A stretch of DNA of 64,000 nt, from positions 10,682,501 to 10,746,500 of the forward strand of contig BSBN01000233.1 of the NCBI GenBank assembly GCA_027924645.1, given 5' to 3'. This DNA comes from Cunninghamia lanceolata. Taxonomy: Eukaryota > Streptophyta > Pinopsida > Cupressales > Cupressaceae. This document shows, one piece after another, positions 42,828-54,201 of this stretch (the first letter of the stretch is position 1; each line of letters begins with the position of its first letter). The notes under the pieces are model-generated. The model did not search any database. It was not told the origin of the DNA and saw only the letters and a program-made list of their open reading frames with translations. The translations under genes were made by a program, and so were the position numbers.

Positions 42828-44507
42828 ATGTCAGACGAAGAAGGAACATCTGAGGTTCCAGCAAGGATGACCAATGCTGAGTTGGCAGTTCTGGTGAAGA
42901 AACAGATTGCAGAAAGCAAGGCCGTGAAGGTTCAGAATCAGGAATTGAAAGATGAGTTAGTGAAGTTGAGGAGCAGAGTAGGTTCTGGTAGAGAAGAAGA
43001 TAGGGAAGAAGAAGAGATCCCTAATTGGAGCGAGGAGGTCGTTCCTGCAGACCAGAGACCACTGTTGAACGCCCTCAAGGCCATGGAGAGGAGAACCATG
43101 GATGTGAAACTGGATTTGCCAGTGTTTACAGGCAAGATGGAACCTGATTCAGTGATGGAATGGATAGACTGTTTGAACAATTTCTTTGAAACAGAGGAGA
43201 TACTAGAACAACAGAGAGTGAAGATAGCCCAGTCAAAGATGAAAGAAGCTGCCTTGACATGGTGGAATTTTGTCCAAGATGATAGAGTACAGGAAGGAAA
43301 ATGTAGAGTTGCCACATGGAAGAAGATGATGGCATTAGTAAAAGAAGCTTATGTCCCATTGGATTACAGTATCCAATTACACAAAAGGAAGCAAAATCTG
43401 AAGCAGAAGGAGCTAGATGTCAGCTCATATACAGAAGAATTCATGAAACTTTGTATGAAGACAAAGGTAAAGGAAAGTGAAGAAGAGAAGGTAGCCAGAT
43501 ACCTTAATGGATTGAGATTCAACATTCAGGAAGATCTAAGTCTGCATAATCCAGATACAGTTCAGAAAAGCTTTCAGTTGGCATTGAAAGTGGAAGAGAA
43601 GTTAAAAAGAAAACAGGAACAACACAATAGAGGAAGAGGAAGACAACAAAGAGGTGGAAGAGGTTCTTTTAGAGGTAGAGGACATGGACAGGGATGTCAA
43701 GGAGAATCCAGTCATGACAATAGTAAGGGCAACAATAGTCAGAACCAGAGAGAAACTTATAGTCAGCAAGGAAACTTCAGAGGTAGAAGACCTTTCAGAG
43801 GAAGATCCAAGGGCAGAGGATCCATCAGATGTTATAACTGTAACAAAGAAGGCCATATAGCCAGCAGATGTCCAGAAAAGGCCACAAGCTCAGCAGGAGA
43901 AAGGAGAACAAATCTGGTCCAAGAACCTGATAATCAAAGTAGGACAAGCTCTAATGATTTTCAGAGTGTGAATGCTCCTGATAATTATGGATACCTAGAA
44001 AGTGGAGAGTCTCTGATGATGAGAAGAACAGTGACTACCATGAAGGTACCTGACAAAGAATCCCCTCAAAGAAAGTCTCTTTTCAGGACTATTTGCAAAG
44101 CAGGAGGTAAGGCATGTAAAGTTTTGATTGATTCTGGTTCTACTGAGAATTTTGTGTCTGAACACATGGTGACAAAGCTTAAGCTTAGGAGATTGCCTCA
44201 CCCATCCCCATATAAAGTCTCATGGCTTACCCAAGGTCAGCAGACAACTGTAGAAGAGCAGGCTTGGGTAGAATTTCAGATTGGTGCATATAAGGATAAG
44301 TTGTTGTTTGATATTACCAAGATGGATGCTTGCAATCTTTTATTTGGTAGACCATGGCAGTATGATTTGAAGGCACAACATGATGGTGTTAGAAATACCT
44401 ATAAAATCACTAAAGATGGTCAAGATATACAGTTATTCCCATTGGCAGAGAAAGAGGAGAAATCTAAAGGAAAAGAGGTGAAGGTCATGCTGATGGAAGG
44501 CAAATAG
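42828..44507 (+). CDS. gag: G3 gag and protease
   Basis: ATG 42828 is 33 bp behind the PBS and opens 559 codons. Residues about 15-50 form a charged coiled coil. Residues about 90-265 are the Retrotrans_gag domain (DLPVFTGKMEPDSVMEWIDC, WWNFVQ). Residues about 268-333 are Arg/Gly-rich, suited to nucleic-acid binding. CYNCNKEGHIASRC at 335-348 is a CCHC zinc knuckle. The protease follows with VLIDSGSTENFVS (Asp 435) and NLLFGRPWQYDL. The TAG at 44505 stands where the phase otherwise continues without change, so it is most simply a CAG to TAG mutation. Gag builds the particle and the protease cleaves it. Protease activity may be intact. Confidence 0.93.
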   Translation: MSDEEGTSEVPARMTNAELAVLVKKQIAESKAVKVQNQELKDELVKLRSRVGSGREEDREEEEIPNWSEEVVPADQRPLLNALKAMERRTMDVKLDLPVFTGKMEPDSVMEWIDCLNNFFETEEILEQQRVKIAQSKMKEAALTWWNFVQDDRVQEGKCRVATWKKMMALVKEAYVPLDYSIQLHKRKQNLKQKELDVSSYTEEFMKLCMKTKVKESEEEKVARYLNGLRFNIQEDLSLHNPDTVQKSFQLALKVEEKLKRKQEQHNRGRGRQQRGGRGSFRGRGHGQGCQGESSHDNSKGNNSQNQRETYSQQGNFRGRRPFRGRSKGRGSIRCYNCNKEGHIASRCPEKATSSAGERRTNLVQEPDNQSRTSSNDFQSVNAPDNYGYLESGESLMMRRTVTTMKVPDKESPQRKSLFRTICKAGGKACKVLIDSGSTENFVSEHMVTKLKLRRLPHPSPYKVSWLTQGQQTTVEEQAWVEFQIGAYKDKLLFDITKMDACNLLFGRPWQYDLKAQHDGVRNTYKITKDGQDIQLFPLAEKEEKSKGKEVKVMLMEGK

Positions 44508-46001
44508 TTCATGAAAGAAGTAGCAGCAGAAGGTGCAGTTGCATATGCCCTAATCCCATGTATGAGTGTGAATAAAGAACAGCAGCAAGAAGTCAAGGAA
44601 GACAAGAAGCCAAGGTTCATAGACCCAGCTATCCAAGAGCTATTGGATAAGTACAAAGGTATCATCTCAGAGGGAATGCCAAGATCCCTACCACCTGTCA
44701 GAGATATTAGTCATTGCATAGACTTAATTCCAGGGTCAACACTTCCAAACAAAGTAGCCTATAAGCTTACTCCATAACAGAATGCAGAAGTAGCCAGACA
44801 GATTGAAGAATTGTTGGATTCAGGTCTGATTGGGAAAAGTCTAAGTCCTTGTGCAGTACCAGCTGTATTAGCACTAAAGAAGGAAGGTACTTGGAGGCTT
44901 TGCACAGATTCCAGAGCTATTAACAAGATCACAATCAGGTATAGGTTTCCAATCCCTAGGATAGAGGATTTACTTGATTGTTTGGGAAGTGCTAAGTATT
45001 TTACAAAAATAGATTTGAAGAGTGGATATCATCAGATCAGGATTAGACCAGGAGATGAATGGAAAACAGCATTCAAAACAAATGAAGGGTTATATGAATG
45101 GAAGGTTATGCCTTTTGGTTTATCTAATGCACCCAGTACTTTTATGAGGTTGATGAATGAGGTTTTGAAAGAATTCATTGGTAAGTTTGTCATAGTATAT
45201 CTAGATGACATTCTAATTTTCAGTAACACAAAAGAAGAACATCTAAGACACATAGATTTGGTTCTTAAGAGGTTACATGAAGAGCAGCTGATGATAAATT
45301 TAGACAAGTGCTTGTTTATGCAAGAGGAGATCACATATCTGGGTTTTGTCATTTCACAAGGAAAGTTACAGATGGACAAGGAGAAGGTAAGTGCCATATT
45401 GTCTTGGCCTACCCCACAGACTATGAATGATGTCAGAAGTTTCCATGGGTTAGCAACCTTCTACAGGAAGTTTATCAGAGGATTTAGTCATATTTGTGCA
45501 CCCATGCTGGATACCATCAAAGGAGGACAGAAGTGCAGATTTGTTTGGACTCAAGGAGCAGATGATTCTTTTGAAACACTGAAGAAGAAGGAGGCACAGC
45601 AGCCAGTCCTTGCACTTCCAGATTTTAACAAAATCTTTCAGGTAGAATGTGATGCCAGTCACATGGCCATTGGAGCAGTACTCAGCCAAGAAGGTAGACC
45701 TATTGCATTTTTCAGTGAGAAGCTCAATGATGCTAAGAAAAGGTATTCCTCATATGATTTGGAAATGTATGCTTTAGTGCAGTCACTCAAGAAATGGAGG
45801 CATTACTTGATGCCAAAGGAATTCATAGTATTCACAGATAACCAGGCTCTGAGTTTCATAAACAGCCAGGAGAAGCTGAACCATAGACACATGAAATGGG
45901 TAGAAACCTTACAGGCTTTCACTTTTACATTGAAGCATAAGAAAGGAGTCAAGAACAAAGTTGCAGATGCTTTGAGCAGAAAAGTTCTAACAGTCAATTA
46001 G
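44508..46001 (+). CDS. pol: G3 reverse transcriptase and RNase H
   Basis: Same phase as gag. The first 88 codons (44511-44777) include [20 protein letters not shown] and end in TAA (44775). From 44811 the frame is open for 396 codons. RT blocks are [56 protein letters not shown] and the active site [11 protein letters not shown] (YLDD at 45198-45209). The RT-connected RNase H has [30 protein letters not shown] and VADALSRK. It ends in TAG at 45999. All catalytic residues are visible. Only the two stops (TAA 44775, TAG 45999) disable it. Confidence 0.94.
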
Positions 46002-47537
46002 ATTCAGCTAGAGAGTGTTGGCATTGATTCATTAAAGACCATGTATGAGTCTGATGAAGATTTTGGAGAGATATATCAGGTATGTACTTCTTTTGGGGAG
46101 AAATATCATGCTGAATTCTCTGAATTTTTGATTCAGGATGGATTGCTGTTCAAAGGTGGACAGTTATGTATTCCAAGGTGTTCTATGAGATTAAATATAA
46201 TCAAGGAGAAACATTGTGGAGCTATGGCAGGTCATTTTGGTCTAGATAAGACTCTTGATCTAGTCAGAAGGCATTACTTTTGGCCTAAGTTGCAATCAGA
46301 TGTCAGAAAATTTGTGGAGACATGTGTGATATGTCAGAAAGCTAAAGGCAGGTCAACTAATGCAGGTTTATATCAGCCCTTACCCATTCCTTCCAGACCA
46401 TGGGAAAGCATAAGTATGGATTTTGTCTTGGGTTTACCAAGGACAAGGAAAGGATTTGACAGTGTTTTTGTTGTAGTGGATAGATTCAGTAAAATGGCAC
46501 ATTTCTTGCCATGCAAAACCACTGCTGATGCTTCATACATTGCAGATTTATTCTTTAGGGAGATTGTCAGAATCCATGGATTGCCATTGAGCATAGTGTC
46601 AGACAGGGATGTGAAGTTTATTGGTCACTTCTGGAGAACTCTTTGGAGGAAACTTGGCACAAATTTGTCTTTTTCCTCTGCATATCATCCTCAAACTGAT
46701 GGACAGACTGAAGTAGTGAACCGTTCCTTAGGGAATTTGCTTAGATGCTTGACAAAACAGCATGGAGAGAAGTGGGATAATATTCTGTCTCAAGCTAAGT
46801 TTTCATATAATGATACTGTCAATAGGAGCACAGGGAAATCACCTTTTCAGATAGTATATGGTATGCATCCAAGAGGAATTTTGGAGTTGAGAGATCTACC
46901 TACAGTAGACCCTGTTAGTGCAGAAGGAGAAGCTTTTGCTGAAGCCATAAAAGAGGTTCATGATCAAGTCAAAACCCAACTACAGCAAACTACCTTGAAA
47001 TATAAAGAATATGCTGATAAAAAGAAGAAGGATGTTCAGTTTGATGTTGGAGATTTGGTATGGGTTCATTTAAAGAAGGACAGACTTCCTAAGGGAAAGT
47101 ATACTAAGCTCATGCAAAGGAAAGTTGGACCATGTCAGATTTTGCACAAGCATGGACAGAATGCTTATGAGATTCAACTCCCACCTGATCTTGGTTTGTC
47201 TCCTATATTCAATGTATGTGATTTAACTCCATACAAGTCTTATCCAGATGCAGATCAGGATCTCCTACAGGATACAGTTGATGATGACATTCCCAAGCAT
47301 GATCCTCCACAGTTGCAGAAGGTTTTGGACACCAGAGTGGTCAAACAGACCAGGAACAAACAGTACTTGGAGTACCTAGTCTCTTGGAAGGGAAAACCGA
47401 GTTCTGAAGCAGTATGGATGACTGAAGAGCAGATCCAGAACATGGTGCAGATCTTCATACTCTCATCTCAAGTGGACTTGAGATTTCTTCTTCTGGGGAG
47501 TATGGTGCAGGAGCACCCGTACATGATCAGGATATAG
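46002..47537 (+). CDS. G3 integrase with C-terminal chromodomain
   Basis: Same phase. ATG 46041 opens 498 codons. The zinc finger is H-GAMAGHFGLDKTLDLVRRH and CVIC. The core has Asp 46419 (SMDFVLGLP), Asp 46602 (VSDRDVKF) and Glu 46710 (GQTEVVNR), exactly the D,D35E spacing. VQFDVGDLVWVHLKKDRLP and KVGPCQILHKHGQNAYEI follow. A chromodomain covers about 47312-47440 (KVLDTRVVKQTRNKQYLEYL, VSWKGKPSSEAVWM). This makes G3 a chromovirus, whose integrase is expected to read chromatin marks. The stop at 47535 lies inside the 3' LTR, so the last 11 codons are LTR-encoded. Confidence 0.94.
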   Translation: MQLESVGIDSLKTMYESDEDFGEIYQVCTSFGEKYHAEFSEFLIQDGLLFKGGQLCIPRCSMRLNIIKEKHCGAMAGHFGLDKTLDLVRRHYFWPKLQSDVRKFVETCVICQKAKGRSTNAGLYQPLPIPSRPWESISMDFVLGLPRTRKGFDSVFVVVDRFSKMAHFLPCKTTADASYIADLFFREIVRIHGLPLSIVSDRDVKFIGHFWRTLWRKLGTNLSFSSAYHPQTDGQTEVVNRSLGNLLRCLTKQHGEKWDNILSQAKFSYNDTVNRSTGKSPFQIVYGMHPRGILELRDLPTVDPVSAEGEAFAEAIKEVHDQVKTQLQQTTLKYKEYADKKKKDVQFDVGDLVWVHLKKDRLPKGKYTKLMQRKVGPCQILHKHGQNAYEIQLPPDLGLSPIFNVCDLTPYKSYPDADQDLLQDTVDDDIPKHDPPQLQKVLDTRVVKQTRNKQYLEYLVSWKGKPSSEAVWMTEEQIQNMVQIFILSSQVDLRFLLLGSMVQEHPYMIRI

Positions 47538-49086
47538 GTTAATTGTCCACATGATGACAGGGCATTAGTCTATTTTTAGTATGTTTGACTTCATCATGTA
47601 ATAAGGTCCATTGGACCAATTCTATGTATTAGATCAGCCTAGGAGAGTGTGTAGGCAGTTAGAGATCGTGATCAGGTAGTCTGAGCTGTCCTTCTCCCAG
47701 CCGCTTGGAAGCTCCCAGCCGCTGGGAAGTGAGTTGGTAGTACTCGCAGGATATTGCTATATATACCTTCGATCTGTTAGGGTTTATGATATATGTTATG
47801 TTATGTTAGTTGTGTTATGTTATGGTGTTGAGTTGAGATTTAGGAGAACAGTTCAGACATTGTGAAACAGTATTCAGGACATTTGAATTTCATTTGAATA
47901 AGATCTCATCAATTGCATTTTGTGGTTTATCAGTTGCTGGTGTTTTGATTTCCTTTCTGTTTACAAGTTGATGGATTCCTTCAACCCTTCCACCGGTTGA
48001 TCCTGTGAATCGGTGGAATGGTCCTGTATTATAGCTTAGTTTGCATTTTTGTTTTCTGTTTATGCATTGCACTGTTCAAGAGATCAATTGGTAGCATGCT
48101 GTGAATCAGCCTAGCATCCTCATGTGCTAGGTCTAGAAAGATAAGCTGTTAAATTTTGGTTTGAAGGTGATCTAGCCCGATCATCTTATTGTCTTTGTGA
48201 AATTGTGCGGTTCTGAGTGTTTGCATGCAGCGGACAGATATACAGGAGTCTGCATGTGCTTTTCCAGTCAGAGCGAATCGCATCGTCATCTGCGAATACA
48301 TCGCCATCCGGATCGGGTCATGAAACTGTTGAAGTTTGCATATTTCAAGTGCATCAGGATGTTATAAGTCGGATATATACTCAGTGTATATATCGTCGTC
48401 AGGATCATCTCTCGGGTATGCCCATCATCCGCATATCGCTAGCAGATGCGGGAGTGAAAGTTCAGTTTTTTTGACTAAGTGTTGAAGAGGTCATCAGGAT
48501 ATTGTATGACGTCATCGTCATCAGGATGCGACGTCATCATCATCAGGATATTGAGATATCACCCTATGCAAGTTTGTCCTGCTGTCGCTAAGTGTTTAGG
48601 TATCGGCATAAGTTATCGGCATAAAGTTAGGGTAACATCATCAGGATGTTTCAATCGAACCGGTTAAGTCATATCATGATGCTGTTGTTTGTATAGACAG
48701 ATATTGGGTGACGTAAGCATCAGAGAGAAGGTGCTGAAGGTGTCATCATCAGGATATTTGGAGCAACCGGATATTTGATATCCTGCTGACGAAGGTGGTG
48801 TTGAATATCATGATGATGCCGATAGAGTTTGGCGCCCGATGAATAGTGCAACAGGAGGATGTTTGCGCTAGTTGAATATCATGATGATGATGATAGGCGA
48901 CAGGCGGAGGAAGTGAACAGTAGTCGGCAGGAGGATAATTGTGCTCATCTGAAATATGATGATGCTGTTGGTGTTTGCAGGAAATATGATGATGATGCTG
49001 AGCTGATAGGGATTTTTATCATGCTGTTTGTATTATTGGCTCCTCCTTCCTGTTAGTAAGCTCCCGTTGCGTTTACCTCTGCATCA
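47503..49086 (+). repeat. G3 3' LTR
   Basis: The LTR is 1584 bp, preceded by TTCTGGGGAGTA (polypurine-like) and followed by CTAGA. It has 22 extra bases at about 48526-48547 that repeat the CGACGTCATC...TCAGGAT motif. Confidence 0.95.
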
Positions 49087-49091
49087 CTAGA

Positions 49092-49898
49092 GAGAGTGCC
49101 CAAGTCCTAGAAATGCTCCAATGTCCTACTTCTCTTTAGATCTTGAATCCTTGATGCCTTCCAATCCTTCCTGCAACTTTACTTCTCCCAAATATGACAC
49201 CTGTAACCTGCAATCACAAGATTTGGTTTTGGGGTTGTGGTGTTTAGAGGCTTGCCTTAGTCAAGTCCCGGAGGACACTTAAGTCTCCAAACACCATTGT
49301 CAGATAGAGAGTGCATGCCCTTGAGAGGTAGAGGCAAAAACCAAAGGAATTGATAATGAAAACACAATATAATGTCATCTTGTAGTGAAGATAGCATGGG
49401 AGGAAGATTCTCTTCATGCCATGATGAAATGGATGCTCAAATCTACAAACCACACAAGTCTGCTCTTGCAACACAATGAAATCCTTGAATCACCTTGAGA
49501 ACACTTGAACATCACAATTTCCATCTAATTGAAATCTAGTCTACAAATGAATGCCTAAACATGCTTTTACATGCAACTACAAGCATTCCTGCCAAGATTC
49601 CAAAAATCAAAACTTACCGTGTTGGCAAAGGACCCAAATAACGGTCATAAACCAACACCTAGAAATTAGGGCTACCCCAAAATAGGGTAGGACTAGGGCA
49701 CAGGTGTCCAAGTCCTCCCCCTATTTTGGGCAAGGTACAGCTCAAGGAGTCCTCCTAGGATCACTTTGTCATGAAACCTGGGTCTCATTCCATTGGGATG
49801 CTAAGATATGAACTAAGATGTCGTAAATGCATGAAAAAGACCTAGGAGCTAGACCTTATGAGGGAAAAGCCCCCAAGGGGACATTTTTCAATGTTACA
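49092..49898 (-). repeat. N2 3' LTR, part right of G3
   Basis: It continues the LTR interrupted at 41217 (GAGAGTGCCCAAGTCC...) and ends CAATGTTACA. It contains the stem-loop 49676-49730 with perfect 12-bp arms (CCCAAAATAGGG). Total 3' LTR length without G3 is 1243 bp. Confidence 0.88.
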
Positions 49899-50929
49899 TT
49901 TAGCCCCGACTTTACTGTATGTATAAATGCTAGGCCAATACATGCATTAAATTATAGTCATAAACACAGCAAACATGCCAAGCATGGAGAAGACAATAAC
50001 ATACATGCAAAACATGGAGAAGATAATTATAGTCATGCAGAACACAGAGAATATAGTCATGCATAGAAGACACATTAATGCATAGAAGACACATTAATGC
50101 ATGGAAGATAGAAATGATATCTTTTCTTTTCTTTTTCTCATATATATGAAATGCAGATGCAAGTACTAGAAAGTAAACAAACCTCCCATAATACAAGATG
50201 CACTCATCGAGCAAGTCTTTAGACTATATATATGGGGCAACACACACGCAAGACATGCAAAACCTCCCAAAATGTAGGATGCACTCATTGAAGAAGTCTT
50301 TAGACTGCATATGGGGCAACAAACATGCCACACAAAACAAGCAGGCCAAAACACACACACTTGAAGACACGAGAAAATATGGCAGACAAGCAATGGTGTG
50401 TTCCCTATTTCTAGGCTCATCACCATCTCAGGCACATTACATGCACACACTGACGATTGGGCTTTGCCACAACAATTGCTGAAAACATGCTTAAGGGTTG
50501 AGTTAGTCACAGAACTACTCCCCGCCTCTGTAGAGGACTTTTGAAGATGACAGGATGTGCAATCTACTCCAAGAAATACACCATCCCCACCTCCATAGAT
50601 GGCTTAAGATAAAAAGGATATATGTGATATCCTGCCTCTGCAGAGGGCTTACATGATTGATTGATTGATTGCAAACAAACTCAAGATGCAGGATGTAGTC
50701 ATTGAGCAAGTCTTTAGACTGTACCTAAGGACAAGCACATAGCTAACATATACAATAGACAACTTACCTTATATATGCCCCCACCTTAAGGTGGTTAATA
50801 TCATGCATCAATATCAAGCACATTAAGGTAGGAAGAAAACACACAAGGGAACACCAACTTTTGCAAAGCCCATGCCCCCTAGAGGTGACATGTACCTTAC
50901 GATCGCCAAATGTTCCCACAAATAAATCC
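49899..50929 (-). other. N2 3' region
   Basis: Minus-strand counterpart of N1 19307-20333. It holds the three hairpins, two 80-bp units with AACCTCCCA(T/A)AAT and GATGCACTCAT, and the TATA-like site in mutated form. It is non-coding. Confidence 0.6.
50525..50646 (-). repeat. Three CCTC/GAGG hairpins in N2
   Basis: CCTCTGTAGAGG (50525-50536), CCTCCATAGATGG (50590-50602) and CCTCTGCAGAGG (50635-50646), on the plus strand, match the N1 triplet in order and approximate spacing. The loops have changed, mostly at CpG positions. Two of the three stems are still perfect. Confidence 0.6.
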
Positions 50930-51636
50930 CTACAAGAAACATGTTAGTGTCTACAACATCATGATAAACAACAACATCAATGCATATGATTAACCACACA
51001 GAAAGCCAAGGTTATATAATGAATTCAGAGTTTGAGGATAACCGTGGGACTATATCATGAAGCTCTCCAAATTGAGTACCACCAAGACTAGATTCAAAGA
51101 CAAACAAAGGTGCATGGAGCAATAGTATTGTTAAGGTTTGTAAATGCGACAGAAATATCATCAAATTCACTACATGGAAAGCATGAGTACTTCCACTAGC
51201 CAAGCATCAGATAAGATGTACAACCCCGTCGTCATATTAGGAACTAAGTCCATTTTTTTATTTCTCTTGAAAGGGACACTAGGTCCATATCCGTATAAAT
51301 GTTTGTCATCATCCGCCCTCTAGGTGGAAACACTAGAGGAAGGGAAATAATAAATCAGAGAGGAGAAACAAGGGTATTAGGGACAATCACGTAGGAGGGT
51401 GTCCCCAGGTCACCAACCACGATGCTATGTTCATAAGACACAACACACAACAATGAAATCAGAGAGAGAGGTAATATAGAAGAATAATAATACAAATAGA
51501 AGGTCACAATAGAGGCGGTCTCCCAGTATCCCGAACCTTACAGGAGAATCATGGGTTATCCCAGGAGGCGTAAACAACATATAACACATCACGGGGAAGC
51601 ACATCACGAGAGAGATAAAGGGTTAGAGAAAATTAC
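50930..51636 (-). other. N2 putative intron behind the stop codon
   Basis: On the minus strand the donor is CTACAG|GTAATTTTC at 51636 and the acceptor is TTTCTTGTAG|GGATT at 50930, with CACTAAC upstream. Length is 707 bp. Both junctions align with those of N1. Intron sequence is conserved but without a shared frame. Confidence 0.55.
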
Positions 51637-51655
51637 CTGTAGGGCCCCTGTCGGG

Positions 51656-52752
51656 CTAGAGGTTGTCTATAAGTAAATCATCGTCATCATCTTCCCACTC
51701 CCTAATGTTGGAGGAAAGTGGGGCATAAGGTACCATAGCCAAATTCATATCTTGTTCATCATGTTGTTCATCGTTAGGATCATTATTGTTTGGTTGAATG
51801 TTGAAAGCAACGTTTTCTTGTTGAGAGGCAAGGTTTATGGCATATTCTTGTCTTCTTTTTCTTCTTTCTCTTTCTTTGACCACTTATCTCTTGTAAGACA
51901 GGGTCTTTCTCTTTCATAGGTTTTTACAAATTAGAAGATGAAGCACTGGGGTCAAATTTTATTTGACACGGTGGAATATTTTGTTGTTGACAATGACCTC
52001 CTGATCCTTGTAAGGATTTCGAAGGAGGAACCTCAACATAAAGACCTTCTCCTTTCAATCTAAGATTCTCTTCACATGCGGGTTGTTTGTCTTTTGTCAT
52101 TTCTTGTGTAGGAGGACTAGGTACTGGATGTAAAAGTTTTGCTTTGTAATTTCTATATCTCAAAAATGTAAAGTTTGTTCGTAGCTCTAATTTGTCATTA
52201 TTTTTGTTGCAAAAGTAATCCAAAGTGAAGTATTGTTGTGTACTTGAAGGTTTGTTGGTATTTCGATGAATGACATGCACTTGTCCATTCAAAGGAAATT
52301 TAACACATTTATAAATGGTTGAAGGGACCGCTTTCATAACCTTTAACCAAGGGATTCTATGTTTTATATCAAAGGTATCAGAATTGGGGGTAATATCAAA
52401 CCATTGTTCAACATGTTTCTCAAATACAGTTATTAACAATGATATCTTACCCAATGGTTTTTTTTGAGGTTCCCATATGTGTCTTAATCATCAAGTTTGA
52501 AGGGTTATAAGGACCTTATATTAATTGATTTGAAAAGAGGAATTTTTCAATGGAAACATTATTCATGCAATTAGGATCAATAAGAGTTCCATCCACATTG
52601 TTTCCCATTATTTTTATGGTGATGTAAAGAGGTCCTTCAGAATCACCGATTGTTCTATCATGAGGTGTAAAGACAATTTTAGGTTCAAGTGCTTTTCTTT
52701 TCATGTAGGGTCTAGGAGGGAACCTATTATTTTTATTGTGATTAGAGGCCAT
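51656..52752 (-). pseudogene. N2 protease-like single frame, broken
   Basis: The frame starts at minus-strand ATG 52752 (MASNHNKNNRFPPRPYMKRK), open for 78 codons with LYITIKIMGNNVDGTLIDPN: Asp is followed by Pro-Asn, not Ser/Thr-Gly. A stop and a one-base change in an A-run (about 52460) lie before the second open part (52454-51924), which has KISLLITVFEKHVEQWFDIT, DIKHRIPWLKVMKAVPSTIY and KCVKFPLNGQVHVI, homologous to the protease C-terminal block. A further frame change precedes the tail (51883-51656) with KERERRKRRQEYAINLASQQ and an acidic end. It agrees with N1 in order and length. The tail is the best-conserved part. Confidence 0.75.
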
Positions 52753-52839
52753 GTTTATATGTTAAAATAAGATTTATAAGATTTACCAAAAGTATAGAAA
52801 AGGCAAGTGTAAATCTATATGCAAAAATGGCCTTAAAAT

Positions 52840-53560
52840 TGGTTTTGCGTACTTTTTCAATGCAAATGAATGAACCAAAAGGTGTTGTAAGGATTTAAGT
52901 CAAGGGAAGCAAGTTATATGTTTGATATCAGTCCAAAACAGCAACAAGATCCATCCCAACACACTCTTAATGCAATTTCAAGTTAATGCCAAGTCAAAAT
53001 ATAGTGAAAATATGTCAAAATAGGCAATTTTTTCACCAAAATTCAATGCAAAAGGGCATAACAAAGGGTGTTGTGAGGAAAATGATGATAGATAGAAAAT
53101 AATATCAGTAATAACAGCTACTTAGTGCCAAAATATCCAACACAACATGCTTTTAGTGCCTCTTAAGGTCAAACCCTAGTGAAAATACAACAAAAATGGG
53201 CTATTTTTCACGATTTTTCAATTCTAAGACCTATCAAAAGAGGTGTTGTAATGAATTTAAGGGGGTGTAGAAAATAAAAGTGATGGTATCAATCACCTCA
53301 ATCCATGTAATTGATCACAATACACTTGGAGTGCAAACTAGGTCAAACCCTAGGGCAAAAATGGTTAAAATATGTAGTTTTTTGCCAAATTTTCAATACA
53401 AGAGCCTGTTAAAAGGGTGTTGTAAAGATTTTTAGGAGGGGCCAAAAATGATTGCCTTGATAATAGAAAATAAATTCAATAATATTTTTCACAACACTTC
53501 TATGGTGAAAGTTTATAGAGTCGATAAGGCCAAATTTAGTGAAAATTATTGTTTTTGAAG
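52840..53560 (-). repeat. Four tandem leader units in N2
   Basis: The cores AAAAGGTGTTGTAA (52877), AAAGGGTGTTGTGA (53063), AAAAGAGGTGTTGTAA (53236) and AAAAGGGTGTTGTAAA (53411) on the plus strand are spaced 186, 173 and 175 bp. They correspond unit by unit to N1 16741-17475. Confidence 0.8.
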
Positions 53561-54188
53561 CCCTAGGTTTGAGATTTTGGGATGAAATGCTATGTGAATG
53601 TTTTGAAGTCTGAATTATGATGAAGTTGACTTACTCTCAGATATGAAAATAATTTTCAAGCTTGAACATGCAAAATGCCAATGTAAATCTAATGAAAATG
53701 CATGAGAATTGCTAGTTTTTGTTAAAATTTTCTATGCAAAATTGCAAATATTTTAAATCTAAATGCAAATTTACACTAAAATGAAAGACTACAGCCAAAT
53801 GAAAATTTGAATGAGCCTTTAAATTAGTATAAAAATCTGAGAAAAGATTTTTCCTACTAACCCTAGATTTTTCCTACTAACCCTAGATTTTGGAATTACT
53901 AGGTTATATCAAAATTGTCAAAATTTCCACAAAACCCTAGGAAACTAATAATGAAAATGCAATGCAAATTTTTGAATTTTTGTATTTTTCTGTAATTTAT
54001 ATCAGATGTGATGCAAAAATCATGAATTAGGAAAATTTACAAAGAATTGATGCAATTTAGTAAGCCAAACAATGCAATTTTTTTGAATTTCTCTCAATGC
54101 AATAAAATGAAAGACTATATGAAAAAATGAAATCAATCCAAATCTAAAGACACACACTTAGAAAGTTGTAATTTATGTCCAAAAACAC

Positions 54189-54201
54189 GGGTTCACTGAA
54201 A
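54189..54201 (-). promoter_or_regulatory. N2 primer-binding site, diverged
   Basis: Minus TTTCAGTGAACCC stands directly behind the 5' LTR. It corresponds to TTTTGGTGAACCC in N1 and L4. Confidence 0.5.

Larger units (their letters stand above)
41218..49086 (+). mobile_element. G3: young Ty3/gypsy chromovirus
   Basis: The element is 7869 bp, flanked by CTAGA (41213-41217 and 49087-49091). LTRs 41218-42779 and 47503-49086 differ by a 22-bp insertion and, by eye, about 26 substitutions. The PBS is a perfect TGGTATCAGAGC. One reading phase of 1,568 codons (42828-47537) covers gag, protease, RT, RNase H, integrase and chromodomain, and is interrupted by only three stop codons. It is the youngest and most complete element in the window. 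Confidence 0.95.
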
